Of a stretch of DNA of 6,014 nt, positions 1 through 5,283 are shown one piece after another. Source of the stretch: Actinomycetota bacterium (GTDB taxonomy: Bacteria > Actinomycetota > Acidimicrobiia > Acidimicrobiales > Iamiaceae); NCBI GenBank assembly GCA_017882935.1, contig JADGOP010000160.1:1-6014 (forward strand), in the 5' to 3' direction. A model generated the notes under the pieces. That model did no database searches. It was not told where the DNA came from and saw only the letters and a list, made by a program, of their open reading frames with translations. Numbering within the stretch: position 1 is the first letter of the stretch; each line of letters opens with the position of its first letter. The position numbers and the translations under genes are program-made.

Positions 1-9
1 GCCGGTGGA

Positions 10-1524
10 TCAGGTGTCGGCGACGTGGGTGGCGAGGCTGCGGCGGTCGAGCTTCTGCATGGCGGTGAGCGGGAGCGCGTCGACCGCCTCGACGGCCTCG
101 GGGAGCTTGTAGCGGGCCAGGCGGCCGTCGGCGAACGAGCGCAGGTCGTCGAGCGACGGGGGCGCGGCCGGGTCGGTGGGCACCACGACGGCGACGCCGA
201 CCTCGCCCATCACGTCGTCGGGGCGGGGCACCACGGCCACCTGGCGCACGCCGGGGTGCTGCTCGAGCACCGCCTCGACCTCCATCGGGTACACGTTGTA
301 CCCACCCCGGATGAACATCTCCTTGATGCGACCGGCCAGCACCAGGCACCCGGTGGGGTCGATGAACCCCAGGTCGGTGGTGTGCAGCCAGCCGTCGCGC
401 AGGGCCTCGGCGCTGGCGTCGGGGTCGTTCCAGTACCCCGACATCACCGCGTCGGACCGCAGGCACACCTCGCCGACCTCGCCCGGGGGCAGCGTCCGTC
501 CGGACTCGTCGCGGATCTCCAGGCCCATGCCCGGCCGAGGTCGGCCGACGGTGTGCAAAGCCTCGTCGTCGGGTGCGTCGAAGGCCGTGCCGGTGCCCAC
601 CCCGCCCGACTCGGTGGACGAGTAGCGGATCGAATAGGCCGCGCCGAAGCGCCGGCGCGCCTCCTCGACGAGCGCAGGGGACGAGGGCCCACCGCCGACG
701 ATGAGCGCCTTCACCCTCGACAGGTCGCGCTCGTCGAAGCGCGGGTCGCGCAGCATCAGGGCGATCTGCGGGGCGACGCCGCCCACCGACGTCATGCCCG
801 TGCGCTCCACCAGGTCGAGCACGTCGGCCGCCCGCCACCTGCCGAGCAGGTGCAACGTGGTGCCCAGCCGCAGGTACCAGGGGAGCTTGGTCATGAAGCC
901 CACGTGGGCGAACTGGGTGCTCGCCAGCATGGGCCCGCCGCCGCCCCAGGTCGTGAGGCCGTCGGGCCCGAGGTCGTAGGTGGTGATGGCCCGCAGCTGA
1001 CGGGTCGTGAACCAGGCGCCCTTGGGTCGGCCCGTCGTGCCCGACGTGAGCACGATCGCCACGGGGTCGTCGTCGGCCAGCTCGGCCCGGGCGGGGGCGG
1101 CGTTGCCGTTGGCCCGGCTCCGCACAGCGGTGAGCAGGGCGGCGGTGGTGCCGGCGATCGTGACCACCTCGACGTCGACCCCGTCGGGCACCCCCTCGGC
1201 CAGGTCGGCGGTGGCCAGCGCCAGCGACGGGCGCACCACGTCGAGCGCGGCCACCTGCTCCGCCGGCGCGAGCCGGGGGTTGACCCCGACGGTGACGGCC
1301 CCGAGCTTGGCCAGCGCCGCGTAGGCCACGACGTACTCCGGCGTCGACGGCAGCACCAGGGCCACCACGTCGCCCTTGCCAACGCCGCGTGCCGCCAGGC
1401 CCGACGACACCTCGTCGGACAGCCGGTCGAGCTCGGCGAACGACACCGCCCAGCCTTCGGGCGTGACCATCACCGGGTCGTCACCGAAGCGCCGCGCGGC
1501 CTCGGCCACGACCTCCGGCAGCAT
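10..1524 (-). CDS. Acyl-CoA synthetase (AMP-forming, ANL superfamily)
   Basis: A complete 504-residue protein of the adenylate-forming family, close to the usual length of 500-550. Members use ATP to adenylate a carboxylic acid and then transfer it to CoA; the enzyme is probably cytoplasmic. Visible core motifs: the phosphate-binding loop TSGTTGRPKG (residues 160-169), the YSSTESGG adenine-site motif (301-308), the ribose-binding Asp in TTDLG (Asp384), the hinge GRIKEMFIRGGYNVYP (398-413), and the C-terminal catalytic lysine in PLTAMQKLDRR (Lys491). The motif before that lysine has Gln where Gly is common, but the lysine is kept. The ATG at 1524 gives a normal N-terminus (LPEVVAEAARRFGDDP). 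No good Shine-Dalgarno sequence precedes it; the base of a long hairpin ends 7 nt upstream. It is the last visible gene of a probable operon with the crotonase and amidohydrolase genes. The acid substrate (fatty, aromatic or alicyclic) cannot be told from these motifs. Confidence 0.95.
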   Translation of the reverse strand: MLPEVVAEAARRFGDDPVMVTPEGWAVSFAELDRLSDEVSSGLAARGVGKGDVVALVLPSTPEYVVAYAALAKLGAVTVGVNPRLAPAEQVAALDVVRPSLALATADLAEGVPDGVDVEVVTIAGTTAALLTAVRSRANGNAAPARAELADDDPVAIVLTSGTTGRPKGAWFTTRQLRAITTYDLGPDGLTTWGGGGPMLASTQFAHVGFMTKLPWYLRLGTTLHLLGRWRAADVLDLVERTGMTSVGGVAPQIALMLRDPRFDERDLSRVKALIVGGGPSSPALVEEARRRFGAAYSIRYSSTESGGVGTGTAFDAPDDEALHTVGRPRPGMGLEIRDESGRTLPPGEVGEVCLRSDAVMSGYWNDPDASAEALRDGWLHTTDLGFIDPTGCLVLAGRIKEMFIRGGYNVYPMEVEAVLEQHPGVRQVAVVPRPDDVMGEVGVAVVVPTDPAAPPSLDDLRSFADGRLARYKLPEAVEAVDALPLTAMQKLDRRSLATHVADT

Positions 1525-1531
1525 CAGGCGG

Positions 1532-1582
1532 CGAGGTCTGGTCCGAAAGCGACCGTCACGGTCGCTTCGAGACCAGACCTCG
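1532..1582. repeat. Long interrupted palindrome between crotonase and acyl-CoA synthetase genes
   Basis: A 12-bp outer arm (1532-1543 with 1571-1582) and a 10-bp inner arm (1547-1556 with 1558-1567) are both perfectly complementary. They are separated by a symmetric unpaired CGA on each side, and a single base lies at the centre (1557). That makes 22 complementary pairs in 51 nt. As RNA the tip would open by one or two pairs. It lies 24 nt after the crotonase stop and 7 nt before the synthetase start. Neither side has a T-run, so it is not a textbook intrinsic terminator. It could be an attenuating or mRNA-processing hairpin inside the operon, a terminator of the high-GC type, or a copy of a dispersed palindromic element. 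The structure is directly visible; its role is inferred. Confidence 0.85.
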
Positions 1583-1606
1583 GGCGAAGCCGGAGGGTCG
1601 GTGGCG

Positions 1607-2407
1607 TCATCGGGTGCGGGGGGTGATGCGCCGGCCCGAGTTGAAGACCTCCTGGCCCTCGGCGAGCGTCTCCGGCGTCATGCCCAGGTTGAGCAGCACG
1701 GCGCCGAGCTCCTCGGCCTGCCGGGGGGCCAGCTCGCGGGCGGCCCACAGCGCGCGCACGGTGGCGACCGTCGCCCCGAGCGGTTGGGAGGCGATGGCCT
1801 CGGCGGCCCAGGTGGCGGCGGCGGTGAGCTCGGGCCCCGGCACCACCTCGGACACCAGCCCGATCTCCAGCGCCCGGGATGCCGAGAGCCGCTCGTGGTT
1901 CCCGAGCAGGGTCATGCGCATGAGCTCGCCGAAGGGCATGCGGCGCATCATGGTGAGCGGCTCGAACACCGCCGGCATGCCGTAGGTGAGGTGCGGGTCG
2001 AAGAAGGTGGCGTGGTCGGCGGCGATGAGGAAGTCGAGCTCGCCGAGGAGGTAGAAGGCACCGCCGCACGCCATGCCGTTGATGGCACCGATGACCGGCT
2101 TCCAGAAGCCGTTGCTGCGGGGGCCGAGCAGCTTGCCGGGGTCGTCGTAGGTGAAGGGCGAGAAGTCGTACTCGACGCCGCCCTCCGACGGGATGAAGTC
2201 ACGGTCGATGCCCGTGCAGAACGCCTTGTCGCCCGCCCCGGTGAGCACCACGCAGTGCACCGAGTCGTCGCTGCGCAGCGTGCGCCACAGCCCGGAGAGC
2301 TCGGTGCACATCGTCTGGTCGAAGGCGTTGTAGCGGTCGGGTCGCTGCAGGGTGATCCAGCCGACCGCGCCCTGCTGCTCGAACCGGATGGTCTCGAAGT
2401 CGCTCAT
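1607..2407 (-). CDS. Crotonase-fold protein (enoyl-CoA hydratase/isomerase family)
   Basis: A 266-residue protein, normal for a single-domain crotonase. The reading frame is open further upstream, into the amidohydrolase gene, but the family N-terminus (FETIRFEQQGAVGWITLQRPDRYNAF) fixes the start at the ATG at 2407. The oxyanion-hole elements are present: FCTGIDRD (residues 63-70) and the INGMACGGAF turn (109-118). The two glutamates that add water in classical hydratase (Glu144 and Glu164 of the rat enzyme) are replaced: Tyr119 follows the GGAF turn, and His139 lies in FFDPHLTYG. The fold and CoA-thioester binding are therefore well supported, but hydratase activity is not. Isomerase, hydrolase, lyase or another crotonase chemistry is possible. 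The gene begins 22 nt after the amidohydrolase stop with no clear Shine-Dalgarno sequence, which suggests translation linked to the upstream gene in one operon. Confidence 0.92.
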   Translation of the reverse strand: MSDFETIRFEQQGAVGWITLQRPDRYNAFDQTMCTELSGLWRTLRSDDSVHCVVLTGAGDKAFCTGIDRDFIPSEGGVEYDFSPFTYDDPGKLLGPRSNGFWKPVIGAINGMACGGAFYLLGELDFLIAADHATFFDPHLTYGMPAVFEPLTMMRRMPFGELMRMTLLGNHERLSASRALEIGLVSEVVPGPELTAAATWAAEAIASQPLGATVATVRALWAARELAPRQAEELGAVLLNLGMTPETLAEGQEVFNSGRRITPRTR

Positions 2408-2429
2408 CGGACGCTGAACGTAGTGCCGC

Positions 2430-3659
2430 TCAGGCCGTGGTGAGGTTGCCGGCCTCATCGCGGTCGGCGTCGAGGTCGAGCGAGAGCATGCGGATGGCGT
2501 TGCCGCGCATGATCTTGTAGATGGCCTCGTCGGGGAGCCCGGCGACCATCTTCTCGGCGATCTCCCTGGTGTGGGGCCACGTGGAGTCGGTGTGGGGGTA
2601 GTCGGTCTCGAAGGTGATGTTGTCGACGCCGACCTCGTCGAGCGCCTTGAGGCCATGGAAGTCGGAGAAGAAGCAGCCGTAGACCTGCCGGTAGTAGTAG
2701 GTCGACGGGGGCTCGGGCACGAGGTGCGCCACGCCGCCCCACGCACGGTGCTGCTCCCACACGGTGTCGGCGCGCTCGAGGATGTAGGGCAGCCAGCCGA
2801 TCTGCCCCTCCGAGTAGGCCAGCACCAGCTCGGGGAACTGCACGAGCTTGCCGCTGAACAGCCAGTCCGACAGCGACGCCATGGAGTTGTTGAAGCTCAG
2901 CGTCGCCGCCACCGCGACGGGCGCGTCGGGCGACGTGGCGGGCATCCGCGACGACGACCCGATGTGCATGTTGATGGTGGTCTGCGTCTCCTGGCAGGCC
3001 GCGAAGAACGGGTCCCAGTGGTCGGTGTGGATGCTGGGCAGCCCGAGGTGGAAGGGGATCTCGCTGAAGCACACCGCGTGCACGCCCCGCTCGGCGTTGC
3101 GACGCACCTCGGCCGCGGCCAGCTCCGGGTCCCACAGGGGCACGATCGTGAGCGGGATCAGTGCGCCGTCGGAGTCGCCGCACCACTCCTCGACCATCCA
3201 GTCGTTGTAGGCCTTCACGCACGCCAGGCCGAGCTCGCGGTCCTTGCCCTCGGTGAAGGTCTGGCCGCAGAAGCGCGGGAACGTCGGGAAGCACAGCGAC
3301 GCCTCGACGTGGTTGAGCGTCATGTCCTTGACGCGCTCGGTGGGGTCGTAGCAGCCGGGGCGCATCTCGTCGTAGGTGATCGGCGACATGGTCATGTCGT
3401 CACGGTCGAACCCCACGGCGGCCACGTGGCGCTTGTTGATGTAGACGAGGTCCTCGTAGACCCAGCAGTCGGCCTTCGGCCCGTCGGGGTCGAACGACTG
3501 CTCGTAGACGCCGCCGCCGATGTGCTTCATCGCGCCGATGCCCCGCCGCTCCGACTTCGGCCCACGGTCCCTGAACCTCTCGGGCAGCCACGTGTCCCAC
3601 AGGTGGGCCGGCTCGACCACGTGGTCGTCGACGCTGATGATCTTCGGGAGCTCGCCCAT
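2430..3659 (-). CDS. Amidohydrolase-2 family metal-dependent hydrolase/decarboxylase
   Basis: A 409-residue protein of the amidohydrolase-related (TIM-barrel, ACMSD-like) family. Members hydrolyse C-N or C-C bonds or decarboxylate aromatic acids with a bound divalent metal. Likely metal or catalytic positions: Asp11-x-His13 in ISVDDHVVEP, His232 in NMHIGSSS, and Asp353 in FETDYPHTDSTWP. The roughly 120-residue spacing from His232 to Asp353 is as expected for the decarboxylase-like subgroup. The segment SEGQIGWLPYILER (283-296) is typical of uncharacterised actinobacterial members. There is no signal peptide, so it is probably cytoplasmic. The ATG at 3659 has an AGGA 6 nt upstream. It is the first gene of the block with the crotonase and acyl-CoA synthetase genes, and the operator-promoter at 3697-3738 lies just ahead. 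The context suggests a role in breaking down an organic acid or ring compound, but the substrate is unknown. Family is confident; reaction is not. Confidence 0.93.
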   Translation of the reverse strand: MGELPKIISVDDHVVEPAHLWDTWLPERFRDRGPKSERRGIGAMKHIGGGVYEQSFDPDGPKADCWVYEDLVYINKRHVAAVGFDRDDMTMSPITYDEMRPGCYDPTERVKDMTLNHVEASLCFPTFPRFCGQTFTEGKDRELGLACVKAYNDWMVEEWCGDSDGALIPLTIVPLWDPELAAAEVRRNAERGVHAVCFSEIPFHLGLPSIHTDHWDPFFAACQETQTTINMHIGSSSRMPATSPDAPVAVAATLSFNNSMASLSDWLFSGKLVQFPELVLAYSEGQIGWLPYILERADTVWEQHRAWGGVAHLVPEPPSTYYYRQVYGCFFSDFHGLKALDEVGVDNITFETDYPHTDSTWPHTREIAEKMVAGLPDEAIYKIMRGNAIRMLSLDLDADRDEAGNLTTA

Positions 3660-3696
3660 GTGCCGTCCTGCCCTCTGGCGGGTGGGTGCGCCAAGG

Positions 3697-3738
3697 ACCT
3701 GACGCTCTGTCAGATCATAATCTGACGCGACGTCAGGT
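3697..3738. promoter_or_regulatory. Dyad operator upstream of the amidohydrolase operon
   Basis: A two-tier palindrome centred between 3717 and 3718. The outer arms ACCTGACG (3697-3704) and CGTCAGGT (3731-3738) match perfectly. The inner arms GTCAGAT (3709-3715) and ATCTGAC (3720-3726) also match perfectly about the same centre. The same bases can be read as two 13-bp palindromes of form TGAC-N5-GTCA (3700-3712 and 3723-3735), alike at 10 of 13 positions and 23 bp apart, about two helical turns. Paired sites like this are typical of dimeric repressors such as TetR or GntR family proteins. It lies 38 nt upstream of the amidohydrolase start and covers the likely -10 box, so binding would block transcription. 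No regulator gene is in the window, so the family of the binding protein is a guess. Confidence 0.75.
3714..3719 (-). promoter_or_regulatory. Putative -10 box for the amidohydrolase operon
   Basis: On the minus strand this reads TATGAT, one base from the TATAAT consensus, in the only AT-rich patch of the intergenic region and at the centre of the operator. A start site near 3706 would give a leader of roughly 45 nt containing the AGGA ribosome binding site. I see no good -35 hexamer at the usual spacing (CAACCT is the best and is poor), so the promoter may be weak or activator-dependent. The plus strand also reads CATAAT here, but no plus-strand gene follows. Confidence 0.45.
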
Positions 3739-3767
3739 TGTGGGGCCGGGACCGGGTCGGGACGCGA

Positions 3768-3795
3768 CGGTGCCCCGCCCGGGGGCGGGGCACCG
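3768..3795 (-). terminator. GC-rich hairpin after the secreted-protein gene
   Basis: A perfect 13-bp stem (3768-3780 with 3783-3795) with two bases (GG) between the arms; as RNA the tip would open to a four- to six-base loop. It begins 35 nt beyond the stop of the secreted-protein gene, and the operator-promoter of the next unit follows. No U-run follows on the minus strand, as is common for actinobacterial terminators. A second pairing, GGGACCGG (3748-3755) with CCGGTCCC (3793-3800), overlaps the base of the stem, so an alternative fold is possible. Position between two units supports termination. Confidence 0.65.
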
Positions 3796-3829
3796 GTCCC
3801 TCGTCAGCGGAGGGTGGGAGCCGTGGGGC

Positions 3830-4273
3830 TCACTTCGCCTTGAACACGTGGTTCACGAACTTGTCGGCCGCCTTGGGGATGCGGGCCTTGATCTTGGCGC
3901 CGCGCTCGGCGGTGATGCGGTGCTTCGAGACGAGCGTGTCGACCCGCTTGTCGCCGGCGGTGACCAGGTCGCTGACGACCTTCGAGGGGCTCACGCCCTT
4001 GGCGGTGGCCACCTGCGCGACCGACTTGCCGGTCTTGAGCTGGGCGACGAGGTCCTTCGGCGGGATGCCGATGGACTTGGCCGACACCTTCACGGCGCCG
4101 CGGAGCATGCGGCGGCGGAGGGTGCGACGGCCGGCGTGGGCCTTGGCCGTGGCACCCGGGGTGCTGGTGGGGGTCGGCGTGGCGGTGGCGCCACCGGCCG
4201 ACACCAGTGCGAGACCGCCGACGCCCAACGTGGTGGCGGCGACCGTGGCGGCGAGGGTCTTCTTGAGTTCCAT
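3830..4273 (-). CDS. Small secreted basic helical protein (function unknown)
   Basis: A 147-residue protein with an obvious signal peptide: MELKK, a hydrophobic Ala/Thr/Gly/Leu/Val core (residues 6-28), and a likely signal peptidase I site after ATA (about residue 31). A short Thr/Pro linker follows (32-42), then a basic stretch GRRTLRRRMLRG (48-59) and a predicted helical region (60-147). That region carries the pattern DLVAQLKTGKSVAQVATAKGVSPSKVVSDLV (74-104), resembling repeats in other secreted actinobacterial proteins; only one copy is present. No cysteines or enzyme motifs are seen. The frame is open to an upstream ATG at 4321, but the internal ATG at 4273 is the better start: a near-perfect AGGAGG lies 9 nt upstream and the signal peptide begins there. 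The mature protein is rich in Lys/Arg, so it may bind cell wall, acidic polymer or nucleic acid; that is inference. The gene appears to be its own unit. Confidence 0.88.
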   Translation of the reverse strand: MELKKTLAATVAATTLGVGGLALVSAGGATATPTPTSTPGATAKAHAGRRTLRRRMLRGAVKVSAKSIGIPPKDLVAQLKTGKSVAQVATAKGVSPSKVVSDLVTAGDKRVDTLVSKHRITAERGAKIKARIPKAADKFVNHVFKAK

Positions 4274-4282
4274 CGGGGTTCT

Positions 4283-4288
4283 CCTCCT
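4283..4288 (-). promoter_or_regulatory. Strong Shine-Dalgarno site of the secreted-protein gene
   Basis: Reads AGGAGG on the minus strand, 9 nt before the ATG at 4273. It is the only consensus ribosome binding site in the window and decides the start of this gene against the longer frame from 4321. It suggests a high translation rate compared with neighbouring genes. Confidence 0.85.
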
Positions 4289-4293
4289 GAGTC

Positions 4294-4311
4294 CACCGGA
4301 CCGTTCCGGTG
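4294..4311 (-). other. Small hairpin in the leader of the secreted-protein gene
   Basis: CACCGGA (4294-4300) and TCCGGTG (4305-4311) form a 7-bp stem with a 4-nt loop, ending 5 nt upstream of the AGGAGG site. If transcription starts upstream of 4311 it would lie in the 5' leader and could stabilise the mRNA or affect ribosome access. In DNA this GC-rich a 7-bp stem can arise by chance. The rest of the gap (4312-4382) shows no promoter I can support. Confidence 0.35.
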
Positions 4312-4373
4312 TGAGGATCACTCTGCAGGGGAGATGTGAGCGATCTGTGAGGCCGTGGTCAGGAGTTCGTGCA

Positions 4374-4396
4374 CCCCCGATGTCAGGACTCGGGGG
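4374..4396 (-). terminator. Weak hairpin across the hydrolase stop codon
   Basis: CCCCCGA (4374-4380) pairs with TCGGGGG (4390-4396), a 7-bp GC stem with a 9-nt loop that contains the hydrolase stop codon. There is no U-run. It may help end the hydrolase transcript, but the overlap with coding sequence and the short stem make this uncertain. Confidence 0.3.
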
Positions 4397-5180
4397 ACAG
4401 GGTACCGAGAAACGCCAGCATGGCGCCGCTCACCTCGGCGGGGTGCGACACGTTGGCGCCGTGGTGGCCGCCCTCGATGAGCACCACGGGACCCGCCCCT
4501 GGCAGGCCGTTCGCGAGCTCGACGGCCCGGGAGACGGGGATCGAGGGGTCGTCGGTGCCGTGGATGACGATGGTGGGGGCGGTGATCTCGCCCAGGCGGT
4601 CGGTCACGTCGTCGCGGTCCATGAGGGTGCGGAAGGGGATGGCGATGTCGGTGGCGGGTCGGGCCAGCCACTTGGCCACGAACTCGTCGGTGCCGACCGG
4701 GCCCAGGATCAGGCCGCCGACGGTGTAGGCGAGGTCCTCGGTGGGCCCGTCGTCGGCCCACGACTGCGCCATGCCCTCGTAGAGCGGGGCCAGCTCGGGG
4801 TCCTCGGTGCCGGCCTGGCTGTCGAGCAGCACCAGGCCCGCGACCCGGTCGGGTGCCTCGAGGGCGAGGCGCAGGGCGATGAAGCCGCCCTGGCTCATGC
4901 CGCCGATCACCGCCCGCTCGATGCCGAGGTGGTCGAGCAGCGCCAGCAGGTCGTGTGCGGAGTCCCAGTAGGTGTAGGGCTGCGCGTCGTAGGTGGTGCG
5001 CCCGTGGCCCCGCTGGTCCCAGGTGATGATCCGCCACCCCGCCTCGACGAGTGCCGGCACCTGTCCGTCGAACATCTCCTGGTCGAGCATGAACCCGTGC
5101 GACAGCACGATGACCGGCCCGTCGCCGCCCGAGTCGGTGTAGTCGACGGTGGGCCCGGTCGGAAGGGTGGTGGTCGCCAT
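4383..5180 (-). CDS. Alpha/beta hydrolase
   Basis: A 265-residue protein of the alpha/beta hydrolase fold, normal length for the family. Visible parts in order: the oxyanion HG motif (His28-Gly29), the DQRGHGRT strand-loop (residues 55-62), the nucleophile elbow GMSQGG with Ser96, the acid in HGTDDPSIP (most likely Asp211), and the catalytic His in GGHHGANVSHP (most likely His240). The triad is complete, so an active serine hydrolase (esterase, lactonase, C-C hydrolase or similar) is expected; the substrate cannot be assigned. There is no signal peptide or membrane segment. The ATG at 5180 matches the family start (TVDYTDSGGDGPVIVLSHGF), but the leader has no clear Shine-Dalgarno sequence. 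A long inverted repeat separates it from the acetyltransferase gene upstream, and 109 bp separate it from the secreted-protein gene downstream, so a shared operon is not evident. Confidence 0.94.
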   Translation of the reverse strand: MATTTLPTGPTVDYTDSGGDGPVIVLSHGFMLDQEMFDGQVPALVEAGWRIITWDQRGHGRTTYDAQPYTYWDSAHDLLALLDHLGIERAVIGGMSQGGFIALRLALEAPDRVAGLVLLDSQAGTEDPELAPLYEGMAQSWADDGPTEDLAYTVGGLILGPVGTDEFVAKWLARPATDIAIPFRTLMDRDDVTDRLGEITAPTIVIHGTDDPSIPVSRAVELANGLPGAGPVVLIEGGHHGANVSHPAEVSGAMLAFLGTLSPES

Positions 5181-5203
5181 GGGGCCGCACCGTACCCCCG
5201 CCC

Positions 5204-5255
5204 ACTTTCGGGGACGGACAGGTGCGCCTGGGCCACATCTTCCGTCCCCGAGAGT
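5204..5255. repeat. Long inverted repeat between acetyltransferase and hydrolase genes
   Basis: Arms 5204-5218 and 5241-5255 are complementary at 14 of 15 positions; the exception (5207/5252) would be a G-U wobble in plus-strand RNA and an A-C mismatch in minus-strand RNA. The 22-nt spacer holds its own small stem, CAGG (5219-5222) with CCTG (5227-5230). It starts 28 nt after the acetyltransferase stop and ends 23 nt before the hydrolase start. No T-run follows. It may terminate the acetyltransferase transcript, or be a copy of a dispersed palindromic element, since the arms and spacer look like a defined unit of about 52 nt. Only one copy lies in this window. Confidence 0.8.
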
Positions 5256-5283
5256 TCGGGAGGAGCCGGGTGCCGTACCGCGG

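Noticed and set aside
25..1626. Very long plus-strand open frame (533 codons) opposite the acyl-CoA synthetase gene
   Set aside because: Its product is low-complexity Gly/Arg/His/Val-rich with no domain. It is the antisense shadow of a gene with all ANL motifs, as expected in high-GC DNA, and it runs through the intergenic palindrome.
2408..2746. N-terminal extension of the crotonase frame into the amidohydrolase gene
   Set aside because: The extra residues are Ser/Thr/Pro/Arg-rich shadow sequence of the amidohydrolase gene. Crotonase homology begins at MSDFETIRF, encoded from 2407.
3716..3721. CATAAT as a plus-strand -10 box for a divergent promoter
   Set aside because: No supportable plus-strand gene follows and no -35 element is seen; it is the other strand of the operator centre.
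4046..4111. Helix-turn-helix-like pattern in the small secreted protein (roughly residues 55-76 onward to 104)
   Set aside because: The clear signal peptide indicates export, and the pattern is also typical of helical repeats in secreted proteins, so it is not called a transcription factor.
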